NCBI RefSeq assembly: GCF_000005505.3
Contig: NC_016131.3
Location: 58,761,355-58,825,354 of the forward strand
Length of the DNA stretch: 64,000 bases
Direction of reading: 5' to 3'
DNA from: Brachypodium distachyon
Taxonomy: Eukaryota; Streptophyta; Magnoliopsida; Poales; Poaceae
Of this stretch, positions 19,912 through 30,956 are shown one piece after another (the stretch's first letter is position 1; every line of letters starts with the position of its first letter). The notes beneath the pieces are model-generated. The model had not been told where the DNA came from. It did not search any database and saw only the letters and a list, made by a program, of their open reading frames with translations. The position numbers were made by a program, and so were the translations under genes.

Positions 19912-22900
19912 ATGGACGGGATCGACGCCGAGCTCTCGCGCGCGCAGGACGAGCGCCGGAAGCTGGAGGAGGCCCTGGAGGCCGGCGCGCCCATGGCCGT
20001 CTCCTCCGTCACCTTCGACACGGACCTCTACGGCGGGGGCGGCTCCGACCCCAACCGCTTCGCCGGCTACGACACATCCATCCCGGCCTCCGAGGACGAC
20101 GCGCCCGAGGACGAGCCCGCCGCCAACCCCGCCGCCCGCCGCCTCGCGTCCTACACGGGCCACGCCGTCGCTGCCGCCGACATCCCCCGCTCGGACGACG
20201 ACGGGATGCCCGGGAAGAAGTCCCAGCGCATCATCGACCGCGAGGACGACTACCGCCGGCGCCGCCTCGACCGCATCATCTCGCCCGAGCGCCACGACGC
20301 CTTCGCCGCCGGGGAGGCCACCCCGGACCCCTCCGTGCGGACCTACGTCGATGCCATGCGCGAAAACAAGGTGCAGCAAGAGAAGGAGTATGTGCTGCGG
20401 GAGATTGCTAAGAAGAAGAAGGAAGAGGAGGAGAAAGCCAAGGAGAAGAAGGCTGCCCCTGAGCCACTGCCAGCCGCGACCAAGCGTCGCAACAGGTGGG
20501 ATCAGTCGCAGGATGGTGATGCTGCTGCTGCCGGGGCCAAGAAGGCCAAGACTGCCTCAGACTGGGATGCCCCTGATGCAACCCCTGGGATTGGGCGCTG
20601 GGACGCCACCCCTGGACGTGTTGGTGATGCCACACCCTCTGTGAGGAGGAATAGGTGGGATGAGACGCCAACCCCGGGGAGGATGGCGGATGCAGATGCA
20701 ACTCCCGCCGCTGGTGGCATTACTCCAGGAGCCACCCCTTCTGGGGCATGGGATGCTACTCCTAAGCTGCCTGGTGGGCTTGTCACACCCACACCCAAGA
20801 AGCAGAGGTCGAGGTGGGATGAGACACCCGCGAGTATGGGGAGTGCAACACCTGGCGGTACGGCTGCAACACCTGCGAATTACACTCCTGGAGTGACTCC
20901 GTTTGGAGCAGAGAATCTTGCCACGCCAACACCTGGCCATCTTGCTCGTGGCCCGATAACTCCGGAGCAGTACCAGCTCATGCGTTGGGAACGGGACATT
21001 GAGGAGAGGAACAAGCCTCTCACTGACGAGGAGCTTGACAGCATGTTTCCGCAGGAGGGTTACAAGATTCTTGAACCTCCAGCTTCATACCAGCCCATAC
21101 GCACCCCAGCGAGGAAGCTGCTTGCTACGCCAACACCACTGGGCACACCGCTTTATGCTATTCCGGAGGAGAATCGCGGACAACAGTATGATGTGCCCAA
21201 GGAGATGGTTGGGTTGCCACTCATGAAGCCAGAGGATTACCAGTACTTTGGAACTTTGCTGAATGAGGATGAGGAGGAGGAGCTTACTCCAGAGGAGCAG
21301 AAGGAGAGGAAAATCATGAAACTCCTGCTAAAGGTAAAGAATGGCACGCCCCCGCAGCGAAAGACAGCACTTCGGCAGCTCACGGACAAAGCACGGGAAT
21401 TTGGTGCTGGCCCACTGTTCAACAAAATCCTGCCATTGCTCATGCAGCCAACACTCGAGGATCAGGAGCGCCATCTCCTGGTGAAGGTCATTGATAGGGT
21501 GCTGTATAAGCTGGATGAGCTGGTCCGTCCATTTGTGCATAAGATTCTTGTGGTTATCGAGCCGCTTTTGATTGATGAGGATTATTATGCTCGTGTCGAG
21601 GGCAGGGAGATTATCTCAAATCTAAGCAAAGCTGCTGGTCTTGCTACTATGATTGCCGCCATGAGACCGGATATTGATAACATCGATGAGTATGTGAGGA
21701 ATACAACTGCTAGGGCATTCAGTGTGGTGGCTTCTGCTTTGGGTATCCCTGCCCTCCTCCCGTTTTTGAAGGCTGTCTGTCAGAGTAAGAAGTCCTGGCA
21801 AGCTCGGCACACTGGTATCAAGATTGTTCAGCAGATTGCCATTCTCATGGGCTGTGCTGTTCTGCCTCACCTTAAGAACCTAGTTGAGATCATTGAGCAT
21901 GGTTTAAGTGATGAGAACCAGAAAGTGCGGACAATCACTGCCCTCTCCCTTGCTGCACTTGCTGAAGCTGCTGCACCCTATGGTATAGAAAGCTTTGACA
22001 GTGTGTTGAAGCCTCTGTGGAAGGGTATCAGATCTCACCGTGGAAAAGTCCTTGCTGCCTTCTTGAAGGCTATTGGTTTCATCATCCCTCTTATGGATGC
22101 TCTGTATGCCAGTTACTACACGAAGGAGGTGATGCAAGTCCTGATTAGGGAATTCCAGTCACCAGATGAAGAGATGAAGAAGATTGTGCTGAAGGTTGTT
22201 AAGCAGTGTGTCAGTACAGAGGGTGTGGAAGCTGATTATATCCGGACTGACATCCTTCCAGATTTCTTCAAACACTTCTGGGTTCGGAGAATGGCTCTAG
22301 ATCGTAGGAACTATAAGCAACTTGTGGAAACAACAGTGGAGATGGCAAACAAGGTGGGAGTTACTGGTATTGTTGGGAAGATTGTTGAGGATCTGAAAGA
22401 TGAAAGTGAGCCTTACAGGAGAATGGTGATGGAAACAATTGAGAAGGTGGTGGCTAACTTGGGTGCTTCGGATATTGAACCTCGTCTGGAGGAGCTGCTT
22501 ATTGATGGCATCTTGTATGCTTTCCAAGAGCAGACAAGTGATGATGCAAATGTCATGCTTAATGGGTTTGGAGCTGTTGTGAATGCGCTCGGCCAGAGGG
22601 TCAAACCTTACCTTCCTCAGATATGTGGTACCATCAAGTGGCGATTGAACAACAAGAGTGCAAAAGTCAGGCAGCAAGCTGCTGATCTGATCTCAAGGAT
22701 AGCCATTGTGATGAAGCAGTGCCAGGAGGAGCAGCTTATGGGTCACCTGGGTGTTGTACTGTATGAGTACTTGGGAGAGGAGTACCCTGAGGTGCTGGGT
22801 TCAATTCTCGGAGCTTTGAAGGCTATTGTGAATGTCATTGGTATGACAAAGATGACACCACCAATCAAGGATCTTCTTCCTCGTCTGACCCCCATTTTGA

Positions 22901-23742
22901 AGAATAGGCATGAGAAGGTCCAAGAGAACTGCATTGATCTAGTTGGTAGGATTGCTGATCGTGGAGCAGAATTTGTACCAGCTAGGGAGTGGATGCGGAT
23001 TTGTTTTGAGCTGCTGGAAATGTTGAAGGCTCACAAGAAGGGTATCAGAAGAGCCACTGTGAACACATTTGGTTATATTGCAAAGGCGATTGGGCCACAG
23101 GATGTTTTGGCCACTCTGTTGAATAACTTGAAGGTGCAGGAGCGACAGAACCGTGTTTGCACTACTGTAGCAATTGCTATTGTTGCTGAAACTTGTTCGC
23201 CTTTCACAGTTTTGCCTGCTCTCATGAATGAGTACAGGGTTCCAGAGCTCAATGTCCAGAATGGTGTTTTGAAATCTCTCTCTTTCCTGTTTGAGTATAT
23301 CGGTGAGATGGGCAAAGATTACATATATGCTGTCACTCCGTTGCTTGAAGATGCTCTAATGGACAGGGATCTCGTTCACAGGCAGACTGCTGCATCTGCT
23401 GTTAAGCATATGGCTCTAGGAGTTGCTGGCTTGGGTTGTGAGGATGCTCTTGTTCATCTGCTTAACTATGTCTGGCCCAACATATTTGAGACATCTCCCC
23501 ATGTCATAAATGCTGTCATGGAGGCTATCGAGGGGATGAGAGTTGCTCTAGGTGCAGCTGTGGTTCTGAATTATTGCCTCCAAGGCCTTTTCCACCCAGC
23601 AAGGAAAGTACGTGAAGTATATTGGAAGATCTACAACTCGCTGTACATTGGTGCGCAAGATGCACTTGTTGCTTCTTATCCTGCACTAGGCGACGACGGG
23701 GACAATATTTTCAGTCGTCCAGAGCTAGCCATGTTTGTGTGA
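19912..23742 (+). CDS. SF3B1: Splicing factor 3B subunit 1 (SF3b155/SAP155)
   Basis: Core subunit of the SF3b complex in the U2 snRNP, which helps recognise the branch point in the nucleus. One uninterrupted frame of 1276 residues, close to the human protein (about 1300). The N-terminal third is low complexity, with repeated RWDETP/RWDATP and TPG motifs, the type that binds U2AF-homology domains and is phosphorylated. A helical, lysine- and glutamate-rich stretch lies around 155-185, and HEAT repeats run from about residue 450 to the end. The segments that contact the branch helix are conserved: [21 protein letters not shown] and [11 protein letters not shown]. Lys671 aligns with human Lys700, a site often changed in human disease. 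It ends RPELAMFV. The start fits the conserved MDGIDAEL and a good ATG context (GCCGCCATGG). It appears intact. Confidence 0.97.
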   Translation: MDGIDAELSRAQDERRKLEEALEAGAPMAVSSVTFDTDLYGGGGSDPNRFAGYDTSIPASEDDAPEDEPAANPAARRLASYTGHAVAAADIPRSDDDGMPGKKSQRIIDREDDYRRRRLDRIISPERHDAFAAGEATPDPSVRTYVDAMRENKVQQEKEYVLREIAKKKKEEEEKAKEKKAAPEPLPAATKRRNRWDQSQDGDAAAAGAKKAKTASDWDAPDATPGIGRWDATPGRVGDATPSVRRNRWDETPTPGRMADADATPAAGGITPGATPSGAWDATPKLPGGLVTPTPKKQRSRWDETPASMGSATPGGTAATPANYTPGVTPFGAENLATPTPGHLARGPITPEQYQLMRWERDIEERNKPLTDEELDSMFPQEGYKILEPPASYQPIRTPARKLLATPTPLGTPLYAIPEENRGQQYDVPKEMVGLPLMKPEDYQYFGTLLNEDEEEELTPEEQKERKIMKLLLKVKNGTPPQRKTALRQLTDKAREFGAGPLFNKILPLLMQPTLEDQERHLLVKVIDRVLYKLDELVRPFVHKILVVIEPLLIDEDYYARVEGREIISNLSKAAGLATMIAAMRPDIDNIDEYVRNTTARAFSVVASALGIPALLPFLKAVCQSKKSWQARHTGIKIVQQIAILMGCAVLPHLKNLVEIIEHGLSDENQKVRTITALSLAALAEAAAPYGIESFDSVLKPLWKGIRSHRGKVLAAFLKAIGFIIPLMDALYASYYTKEVMQVLIREFQSPDEEMKKIVLKVVKQCVSTEGVEADYIRTDILPDFFKHFWVRRMALDRRNYKQLVETTVEMANKVGVTGIVGKIVEDLKDESEPYRRMVMETIEKVVANLGASDIEPRLEELLIDGILYAFQEQTSDDANVMLNGFGAVVNALGQRVKPYLPQICGTIKWRLNNKSAKVRQQAADLISRIAIVMKQCQEEQLMGHLGVVLYEYLGEEYPEVLGSILGALKAIVNVIGMTKMTPPIKDLLPRLTPILKNRHEKVQENCIDLVGRIADRGAEFVPAREWMRICFELLEMLKAHKKGIRRATVNTFGYIAKAIGPQDVLATLLNNLKVQERQNRVCTTVAIAIVAETCSPFTVLPALMNEYRVPELNVQNGVLKSLSFLFEYIGEMGKDYIYAVTPLLEDALMDRDLVHRQTAASAVKHMALGVAGLGCEDALVHLLNYVWPNIFETSPHVINAVMEAIEGMRVALGAAVVLNYCLQGLFHPARKVREVYWKIYNSLYIGAQDALVASYPALGDDGDNIFSRPELAMFV

Positions 23743-24920
23743 TCAATGTGAGTCTTCCTTATCTCTTAGTTCTTAATTGTAAATATGTGCAGATATGCAT
23801 TTCCTCCTGTGTGCAATTTTTTTTTTTAGTTTGTTACGGTGCTTTTGAGTTTTCTTGAACTTGTATTGTTCCTCAACAAATTTACAGACGACCAGTTCAT
23901 GACTTCTAGGTCTTAAAACATCAATTGATTTTCTGTTAACACTTTCTGATATCATTTGCCTCCATATACCTTTAAAACTATCTTGGGTTTAGTGTTTAGG
24001 TATGGATTGCAAGAAGTTGCCCCTTGTCAGCAAATCTGGCCATAGGTCATATGAGCATTCGAGCAGTAGCAAGTGGTGTTTAATCTTGTGTTGTTATGTT
24101 TATTTCTGCATTTTGTTGTATGTTCTGTTTTTTGCTCTCTACAAAACAAGGATCTGATATGCAAACGCATTGGCAGGCAGGATGTACATGTCCATGCATC
24201 GTCATCCATATGCATTGATGCATGTGAAGCTTGAATTGGGGTGGTATTTGAATTAGAGCTCACATTCAATTACTCGGTGTTACTTCTTCTGATGTCTGTC
24301 TTTATTGAAGCTGCATTTTTTGTATTTGCAGGCTTGTGCCTTCTGAAGGGCGTGCAATCTTTAAGAAATATGATTTTTCCTGGTTTACTGTACTGCTAAA
24401 TCGCTGCCGTAATCCAATGTTCTAACCATCTCAGGATTGATTGTTTTTCAGGGTAATGTTGGTACATGTATGCCAAAGAGTCTTATCTGGAAGCGAGGCC
24501 CATCCGTTGTAAGGGCAGAGTAGCATGTTTACTTGGTCGCAACTTCTAATATGTATAATCTGTCATAATGGGATGTTTTGAAGAGTGAAGACAATCCTAG
24601 AGTTGATATTGCACTTACATATCACATGTAATGTTTGTCACGGTGGCCATTACTGTTGAAACTCTGTCTTAGCTCATGTTTCATATGCAGTAAACCTAAC
24701 ACTTTTATGGTGCCTGTTGCATGAGTATGGTTGGCTCGCACCTCTTGTATGCTGGGATCATGTTTCTCCAGTAGTGTTTCAAGTTGGAATTATATTGGTT
24801 TGCTTGAACCATCGCCAGTCAGAATGTGCAATTGGTTTTCTTGTTGTCTGTATGCTCTTTTGCGTATTTCTGTAAACGCACACAAGATAATAATAAAATG
24901 ATGATATATTTATGCTCCAG
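23743..24920 (+). other. SF3B1 3' UTR and downstream DNA
   Basis: Four bases after the stop codon comes ATGTGAGTC, a good splice donor, and near 24331 TTTGCAG, a good acceptor. The 3' UTR may therefore contain a ~580-bp intron. No protein-coding exon is evident here. The missing first exon of the downstream membrane-protein fragment was looked for and not found. Confidence 0.35.
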
Positions 24921-25610
24921 GCCAGGTGCTTCGTCAGGCATTCTTCTTGGTGCCACTACTCTGCCTAGTGTCATGCTTTCACGGTTGATCCAACTTTCAA
25001 GAGTCTTATCGACAGATCCAAATAGACAAGGTGTGTTTTTGTTTTATCATCTTGATCATGCTGGCTATTAAATGCGGATTTGTCTAGTGTGAAGTCTATT
25101 GATTGTCTGTTGCTGTGCTATTGAACTTTTTTATGGTGCATACAATTTACTAAGTACACATCTTTCTGTTTCCTTGTCCAGAATTTGCATTCCTTGAAAT
25201 GCAGTACAGGACGGTGTCTATCAGCTGCCTAAGCATGCTAGCTTTCTTCCTTTGGCATCTACGTCAGCCTGCCAGCAATGGAATTTCTAAAACTTTGAAA
25301 TATGGCAAATTGATAATAGTTTTATATCTCATAATTTTCTTGTTGCTCTTCCTACTGAAGGGTGGAGGCTGATGGAGGTCACAATGTAGTATGCAAGATT
25401 TTATCTTCATTCAACAAGAATATTTTCAGTCTAATTCAATTCTACTGATAACATGAAATCAACAAAGTAATCGATGTTGCATTTTATTGTAGGTTTGTTC
25501 ATGATGACCAAAATTGTGTATTTGCTCTGCCATGGCATGGCTGCTGTGATCTTAGTCCAGCATATTCTAGAGAAGTTCCCTTCATGTTCATCTTTTGTTT
25601 TGTAATCTAT

Positions 25611-25738
25611 TATTCCCTCCGTCCAACGAAGGATGTCTCAATTTTGATTAAATTTGAATGCATCTATACACTAAGTCACATCTAGATACGTCCAAATTTT
25701 GACAAACTTGAGACATCTTTTGTTGGACGGAGGGAGTA
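25611..25738. mobile_element. Stowaway MITE
   Basis: Starts TATTCCCTCCGTCCAACGAA and ends TTGTTGGACGGAGGGAGTA; about 128 bp with long complementary arms. It lies in an intron-like gap of the membrane-protein fragment. Confidence 0.85.
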
Positions 25739-26085
25739 GCATATTTCCTTTTCATTTTAACTTGGAAATGCCACCTTTTTCCTTATTTATGTATACTCCT
25801 GTAAATTTCAGGAGAGGCAATTTTGGTATCAAGTGGTCTCGTTCTTTACTTTGCTAATATGCTTTTTTTTGTTTTTCGACCGAAACTTTGGTGATATGCT
25901 TGCTGGCTCATACTCTTGCAAAGGTGTGATTTATTCCTATATATTTGCCATAAATTAGGTGCAAATCTGATGCTTTTCTTTTCTTTTCATTGCAATTGCG
26001 CTGGCAGATGGAATTTTCTTCATCATCAGAAGCATTCATTCACACACCTGGAACTCGAAGTGAGATAGCCACAGTTATTCAGGTA

Positions 26086-26203
26086 TACTCCCTCCGTCCC
26101 ATATTAAGTGACGAAATATTACATGTATCTACATACTTTTGGATATAGATACATCCATATATGAGCAAATTTGAGTCACTTAATATGAGAAGGAGGGAGA
26201 GTA
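26086..26203. mobile_element. Stowaway MITE
   Basis: Starts TACTCCCTCCGTCCC and ends GAAGGAGGGAGAGTA, with inner arms ATATTAAGTGAC and GTCACTTAATAT. It lies directly behind the splice donor at 26083. Confidence 0.85.
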
Positions 26204-26900
26204 GTTTATTTTGATTGCTGGCTTGAGCTTTATAGTGTGTTTGTATCTATTCCTTCTTTTGTCAGGGGATTTTGCTTGGACTTTTTCTACTCCCCTTTTT
26301 GTACAAAAGTTCTCTTCAAGTTTGCATTTACTGCCGAACAGTGGGGAAGCAAAGAACGCACAAAGTTCATAAACGGAAAGAAAAAAGAATAGGTTATGTT
26401 GTATTTTATGTCTCATTATTGGTGGTACTGCTGCTGTCAGTGCCATCATGGACACGACTTGTTCAAGGTCTCGAAGTGCATCCATTTGTTTGGTAAGCAT
26501 CAAAGTTTGCCTTTCAGAAAAAAGCATAGAAGTATGACCGAATATAATATTTTAGCTCTCCACAAAGTTAATCTTCCGTATTTTGGGTACAGTAGTACAT
26601 ACTATTTGTTGTTTGCTGAATGGTTCGTTATTTCACAGGATTGTTAACTATATGTTCACCAATTCACGTGAACGCTTGCTTTATGTGCATACTGGATATG
26701 TGTGATATGTGTAAGCATGATAACTTCTTCCAAAGTAGTAAGATGGTAACTTGTGCATTGCCGGCTGGTAACTAAAGTTTGATTTTTTTTATCAAAACAT
26801 ATCAAAATGGGAGCTAAATTTGAAGCACTCGATACGAAGCCAACGATAAAAACGGGTTGTGAATCGGACAAATGATTTGAGCTACAAAATAAATCCTTAA

Positions 26901-27017
26901 AAATGAACTAGTATAAGTACAACGAATGGCTCAGACACTTAACCAGTTTAAAAAAAAAACTTTCTTACAAATGAACTAGTATACGTACAACAAATGTCTC
27001 AGACACTTAACCAGTTT
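26901..27017. repeat. Tandem duplication, period 68 bp
   Basis: AAATGAACTAGTATAAGTAC...CTTAACCAGTTT at 26901-26949 recurs at 26969-27017 with three changes, separated by a poly-A-rich spacer. Confidence 0.85.
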
Positions 27018-27132
27018 TTTTTAAAACTTACTACTATATACATGCAAAAAAAGACCAGCCTACACGAGTATCCACCGTTGAGCAAACTACACAAAATACT
27101 GTTTCATTCGTTTTTTCACTAAAACCACGACA

Positions 27133-27232
27133 AGTATTTAGGAACACAGGAAGTAGTTAGTAGGACTAGGAGCAGATTACACAGTATTTAGGAACACGGG
27201 GAGTAGTTAGTAGGACTAGTAGCAGATTACAC
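27133..27232. repeat. Tandem duplication, period 50 bp
   Basis: AGTATTTAGGAACAC...GCAGATTACAC occurs twice head to tail (27133-27182 and 27183-27232) with only a few differences. Confidence 0.85.
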
Positions 27233-27247
27233 AAACAAATTTTGCTC

Positions 27248-27748
27248 CTACTTGACGGCGTCTTTCTCCTCGCCGCCGCTGTTTCCTCGTCGTAGGATGA
27301 TGAGTTCTGGCTCCACCACCGACGCCTTCCCCTTAGCTATCGCCCTTGACTCAGCTAGAGGGGCGAGGTACTCGGGGTCGGCATCCTCCTCCTCTTGTCG
27401 GTGGTTGTCGCCGTCGACCGTGAGGAGCGATTTCGCGACGGCCTTCGCGTACGCGGGGTCCTCCTCGCCGTCGACCTCCACCTTGTCCTGCTCGCCCCCG
27501 AACTCCTCCTCCTCCTCGCTCCCCGAACCTAGGGTTTTAGGGCCCAAGAAGCTGAGCCTTGCCGCGCGGCGCCAGGCAGGAGGACTTGGCCTCCTCCCGC
27601 GACGGCGTGGGCACGGCGCGGCCATGCTCGAGCTGCCCACCGCCGCCGCCGCGTCCTCCCGGCACAACTCCTCCCACCGTTGATTAGCTTCCTGGCTCGT
27701 GAGCTCCCCGGCGGCGAGCGCCGAGTGCGCGGAATTAATGGAGCGCAT
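27248..27748 (-). CDS. Hypothetical acidic protein
   Basis: A 166-codon frame starting MRSINSAHSALAAGEL. The middle has an arginine- and proline-rich patch (PRRRGRRPSPP). This is followed by acidic runs (SGSEEEEEFGGEQ, DGEEDPAYAKAVAKSLL, QEEEDADPEYLAPLAE). No known domain, signal peptide or membrane segment is seen. It lies 42 bp from the 3' end of the dioxygenase gene on the same strand. Length and composition suit a lineage-specific gene, but a chance frame in GC-rich DNA cannot be excluded. Confidence 0.4.
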   Translation of the reverse strand: MRSINSAHSALAAGELTSQEANQRWEELCREDAAAAVGSSSMAAPCPRRRGRRPSPPAWRRAARLSFLGPKTLGSGSEEEEEFGGEQDKVEVDGEEDPAYAKAVAKSLLTVDGDNHRQEEEDADPEYLAPLAESRAIAKGKASVVEPELIILRRGNSGGEEKDAVK

Positions 27749-27790
27749 CGATTTTAGTAATTAATTAGCGTTTTATAATCATATTAGGTG

Positions 27791-28942
27791 CTAGCTTAGC
27801 TGGTGTGTGAGACTGGCAGGCGACGGGGACACGTGTCGTCGGAACCGTGGAAGTCCAACCTTCCGTCCAGTCAACCTGACATCCTCCCTGACCTGGCTCC
27901 GGTACTCACCGAAGGTGAAGTTCCGGTACACCTGGCTCGTCGTCGTCTTTCCCGGCAGCGGCGGGCGGATGAGGGTGTCGTAGGAGGGGCAGAGGAAGAA
28001 GGCGACGGAGAAGCGCTCCCTGTCGGGGCGCGCCACCACGCGGTGCTCCACGCTGGCGTAGACGTCGTTGGTCCACGCCTGCAGGAGGTCGCCGACGTTC
28101 ACGGTCAGCGCGCCGGGGTTCGGCCTCACCGTCCGCCACCGCCGCCCGCCGTCCTTGTCGTCGAGCAGCAGCTGCAGCCCGCCGACGTGGTCGTCTTGCC
28201 GGAGGATCGTCAGGAAGTCGCTGTCCGTGTGCCCGCACAGCCCCAGCACGCCATGGCCATGGCCGCCGCCGCTCCCCGGCGCCTGAGGGTACCGGTTGAG
28301 GCGTAGGAAGCAGGTCGTCGTCTCCGTCTCCGGCGGCGGCCCGTGCTCCGCGGCCAGGACCGACAGGATCCGCCGCGCGAGCTTCGACATGGCCGCGGAC
28401 ACCTCGTGGATCACGCGCCTGGTGGCCGTCGTCGTCTTCGTCTCCGGCGACGGGGTGGTGATGGGGACGTGGTAGGCCTCGGACCAGGAGAGCTGGTGGA
28501 GGCAGGTGGCGGTGGGGTTGCCCCAGCGGTAGGCCTCCGGCGAGAGGAGGAGCTGGTCCTCGTCGTCTCCGTCGCCGGGAGCGAGCTTGCGGTGGAAGGG
28601 GCGGCGGAAGGCGCGCAGCTGCTGGCCGTGGAGCTCGTCGAGCAGCGGCTGCGGCACGCCGTGGTTGGTCACCTGGAAGAAGCCCCACTCCGACGCCGCG
28701 CGCACCATTGCCGCCCGGCACGCCGCCGACGAGCTGCCGCCATTATTTCTAGTTTGCTGGTCTGATTCCAGGTCTAGCAGCAGCGGGGCGAGGTCGATCA
28801 CCGGGAGGTCGCACTGATCGTCTTCTTCGTCTCCGGCGACGACGCCCAGAGGAAGACGACGGTGCTCGCCGTCCAAGAGGTGCTTGTACGTGGCGAGCAG
28901 CGGCGGGTTCGACTCGTCCTGCTCGTACTCATGATCCTCCAT
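27791..28942 (-). CDS. 2-oxoglutarate/Fe(II) dioxygenase, gibberellin 2-oxidase-like
   Basis: Soluble plant dioxygenase of the gibberellin 2-oxidase type, which inactivates gibberellins by 2-beta-hydroxylation. It is a single 383-residue frame. The N-terminal DIOX_N part contains LPVIDLAPLL and SEWGFFQVTNHGVP (85-97). The blocks YRWGNPTATCLHQLSWSEAYH (138-158) are characteristic of the GA2ox branch that acts on C20 gibberellins. In the jelly roll, GLCGHTDSDF gives His238 and Asp240, SVEHRVV gives His300, and RFS (Arg310, Ser312) binds 2-oxoglutarate. All catalytic residues are present. Related genes usually have introns; none is needed here. The start at 28942 is the first ATG, with a TATA box about 100 bp upstream. 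Activity on gibberellin is inferred from motifs. Confidence 0.82.
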   Translation of the reverse strand: MEDHEYEQDESNPPLLATYKHLLDGEHRRLPLGVVAGDEEDDQCDLPVIDLAPLLLDLESDQQTRNNGGSSSAACRAAMVRAASEWGFFQVTNHGVPQPLLDELHGQQLRAFRRPFHRKLAPGDGDDEDQLLLSPEAYRWGNPTATCLHQLSWSEAYHVPITTPSPETKTTTATRRVIHEVSAAMSKLARRILSVLAAEHGPPPETETTTCFLRLNRYPQAPGSGGGHGHGVLGLCGHTDSDFLTILRQDDHVGGLQLLLDDKDGGRRWRTVRPNPGALTVNVGDLLQAWTNDVYASVEHRVVARPDRERFSVAFFLCPSYDTLIRPPLPGKTTTSQVYRNFTFGEYRSQVREDVRLTGRKVGLPRFRRHVSPSPASLTHQLS

Positions 28943-29040
28943 TGACTAATTGAAACAGGCAAATTAGTTAAACAACACTGAGAAATCAAATTATGGACGA
29001 ATTTATGCGGCGAACTGATCATCCATGGATCCAACTCCAA

Positions 29041-29049
29041 TATATATAG
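29041..29049 (-). promoter_or_regulatory. TATA box of the dioxygenase gene
   Basis: CTATATATA on the minus strand, about 100 bp before the ATG at 28942. Confidence 0.5.
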
Positions 29050-29169
29050 TGATCCATCGATGCATTCGACAAGTTAATAAATTGGAAATTAGCGAGTCAT
29101 CATGCATGCAGTCATTTGTACTCCTCTGGTCCATAATAACTGCCGTTGATTTAGCAAAAAGTACTAAAT

Positions 29170-29569
29170 CGGCGGCGTATCCGGTGAAAATTCTCATTTG
29201 GTGCAAACCGTGTAAACTTCATAAAAATCATGTTTAAAAGTTTCAAAAGAAATCTACAAAAATACTATATGTTGGGAGTGTGATGTTCTACCAACTTGCA
29301 AAATTTCAAGTTCAAAGTCAAAATCATTTGGAAGGATTTAAAAAGAGAAATTTACGATGAATAGTGTTAAACACTGAAAAATCACTATTCATGCAGAATT
29401 TGTTTTTTTCGCTGCTACCAAACGCCATTGAGTTTGGACTTCACATTTTACACATATATGAAACATCACTTTTCGAACATATGTAATTTTTTCGAGAATT
29501 TTTTGAACGTTTTTTGATGGAGTTTTTACAGTTTGCACCGTAGAGGTGGTTTTCACCGGATATTTTGGC
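29170..29569. mobile_element. 400-bp MITE with 8-bp target duplication
   Basis: Flanked by perfect TACTAAAT copies (29162-29169 and 29570-29577). The ends are inverted: TATCCGGTGAAAA...GGTGCAAACCGT on the left and ACAGTTTGCACC...TTTTCACCGGATA on the right. An 8-bp duplication suits hAT, and the near-match of the ninth base leaves Mutator possible. No coding capacity. Confidence 0.8.
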
Positions 29570-29596
29570 TACTAAATAAGCGACACTTATTAATTA

Positions 29597-29797
29597 AGGT
29601 TTTGCTATTGGTAAGTCGTTTGTTTTTTTATTAGAGATCAATCGACATGTTAGCCATCGGATTTTGATCCAATGATAACAAGTGAGAGATGAGAGAATAG
29701 GAATGACTCTCGGATTTTAATCCAACGACTCTAAAACGTCGATTGATATTTAAGACTGATTTTTAAAAAAACAGACGACTTAAAAATAGCCGCATCC
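29597..29797. mobile_element. 201-bp Mutator-like MITE with 9-bp target duplication
   Basis: Perfect TATTAATTA on both sides (29588-29596 and 29798-29806). Arms TAAGTCGTTTGTTTTTTTA and AATCAATCGAC-type text recur inverted at the right end (GTCGATTGAT...AAACAGACGACTTA). Left tip GGTTTTGCTAT matches the MITE at 7620. Confidence 0.8.
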
Positions 29798-30337
29798 TAT
29801 TAATTATGGATAGGAGGGACTATATGTTTTAGTTTTGTTCGTGGTATTATCGATTGGGTGATATCGTAAACAACAATGCAAGGGAATGAATGCGTCCAAC
29901 AGATATTGGCATATACGTACCATCCAGACATAGGAAGTAGCTATATATGTTGTGCACAAGAAGAGAGAGAACAAACAAGGGCCCCTACACACGTAAGCTC
30001 CGTTTCTTTAAATTTTGTCGCCGCCGTTGTTGCCAATAATGAAGCAATCACTGCAGCATGTTCTATTTGATCGAGGAATTAATACGGTTATTACAATCTT
30101 ATGCGGCGTTCGGTCGGATACATGCATGTATGTATATATGTGATTGCATCGATCAGGCAGGGTGTTGAAATGTACTACTACGTGCAATTTTAGGTGTTTG
30201 AGAGTTTATATAATCTCAAGCAACTGAAAAGGAGAGTAACCAATATTTGTAATGGTGATATGACAATGTGCACAAATGCATCTCTTCAAACATGGTGGAA
30301 AAAAAAGATGAAAAAAAGGTTTTCTACATATATGATA

Positions 30338-30422
30338 TACTCTCTCCGTTCCGAATTAACTGACGTGGATTTGAACAAGAATTTATACAAATTCATGTCA
30401 GTTAATTTGGAACGAGGGAGTA
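30338..30422. mobile_element. Stowaway MITE, near-perfect hairpin
   Basis: TACTCTCTCCGTTCCGAATTAACTGAC pairs with GTCAGTTAATTTGGAACGAGGGAGTA; 85 bp in total. Confidence 0.85.
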
Positions 30423-30837
30423 TATATGTGCCATGCTGTTAATTACAATGGAATTCGTCCGTGTGAATCTCTGGTATGTAGAATGCAGTGCACAGAATCC
30501 ATTTTCAATTTTTCTTTTCTTATAATTTATATACTTAGAAATTTACAGAACCATACTTTTATCCTTCATTAATGGACGACTGATCGATCAAGATCAAATA
30601 TCCCTAGGTGGAGCGTGTTAAAATAGCTCTTTTTTCTAGACAACTGATTATAAGTCGCCATAAGCAATATTTTTTGAAGGGCAACCATCGGCCAGAGAAG
30701 GTGTTCCTACATTTCTATGGGTTTTTCTTATGTACGGTATTCGTTCCTCGGGAATTATGATGCCCGCATCCTGGTATTGTGGAACTCCTATCAATTAATA
30801 CAAGTTGACAAAAGAGATGGGAAAATATTTTAAAATA

Positions 30838-30956
30838 TACTTCTCTGTTCCATAATTCGATCTTGTCGAACTATTACATGTATCTAGATATTTTTTAGGA
30901 ATAGATACATTCATATTGGTCAAATTTGAGATAAAAATTGTGGAACGGACAAAGTA
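30838..30956. mobile_element. Degenerate Stowaway MITE
   Basis: TACTTCTCTGTTCCATAATTC at the left and GTGGAACGGACAAAGTA at the right, with the usual AATAGATACATTCATAT interior. Confidence 0.7.

Larger units (their letters stand above)
24921..26704 (+). pseudogene. Exon series of a polytopic membrane protein, probably a truncated dolichol kinase
   Basis: Seven exon-like blocks, most with consensus splice sites, lie in order: 24921-25030 (PGASSGILLGATTLPSVML), 25182-25361 (EFAFLEMQYRTV ... hydrophobic), 25493 to about 25600 (MMTKIVYLLCHGMAAVIL), 25812-25923 (EAILVSSGLVLYF), 26008-26082 (HTPGTRSEIATVIQ), 26266-26492 (GILLGLFLLP ... GLEVHPFVW) and 26639-26704 (IVNYMFTNSRERLL, then a stop). Reading phase is kept across most junctions. 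The blocks form successive membrane segments like the N-terminal half of plant dolichol kinase (ER, dolichyl phosphate synthesis). The first exon and the catalytic C-terminal half are absent, and the junction near 25600 and the insertion near 25861-25895 break the frame. The family name is from memory and moderately sure; the exon pattern is seen directly. Confidence 0.5.
29119..29822. mobile_element. Stowaway MITE broken by two later MITEs
   Basis: The left part starts TACTCCTCTGGTCCATAATA and the right part ends TTATGGATAGGAGGGACTA, which are inverted copies. Without the two insertions at 29170-29569 and 29597-29797, and one copy of each target duplication, an element of about 85 bp remains. 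Confidence 0.75.

Noticed and set aside
19695..20411. 238-codon frame over the SF3B1 start
   Set aside because: A different frame of the SF3B1 leader and N-terminus, Arg-rich and without motifs.
27906..28721. 271-codon frame inside the dioxygenase gene
   Set aside because: Arg/Pro/Ala-rich shadow of the real frame on the same strand.
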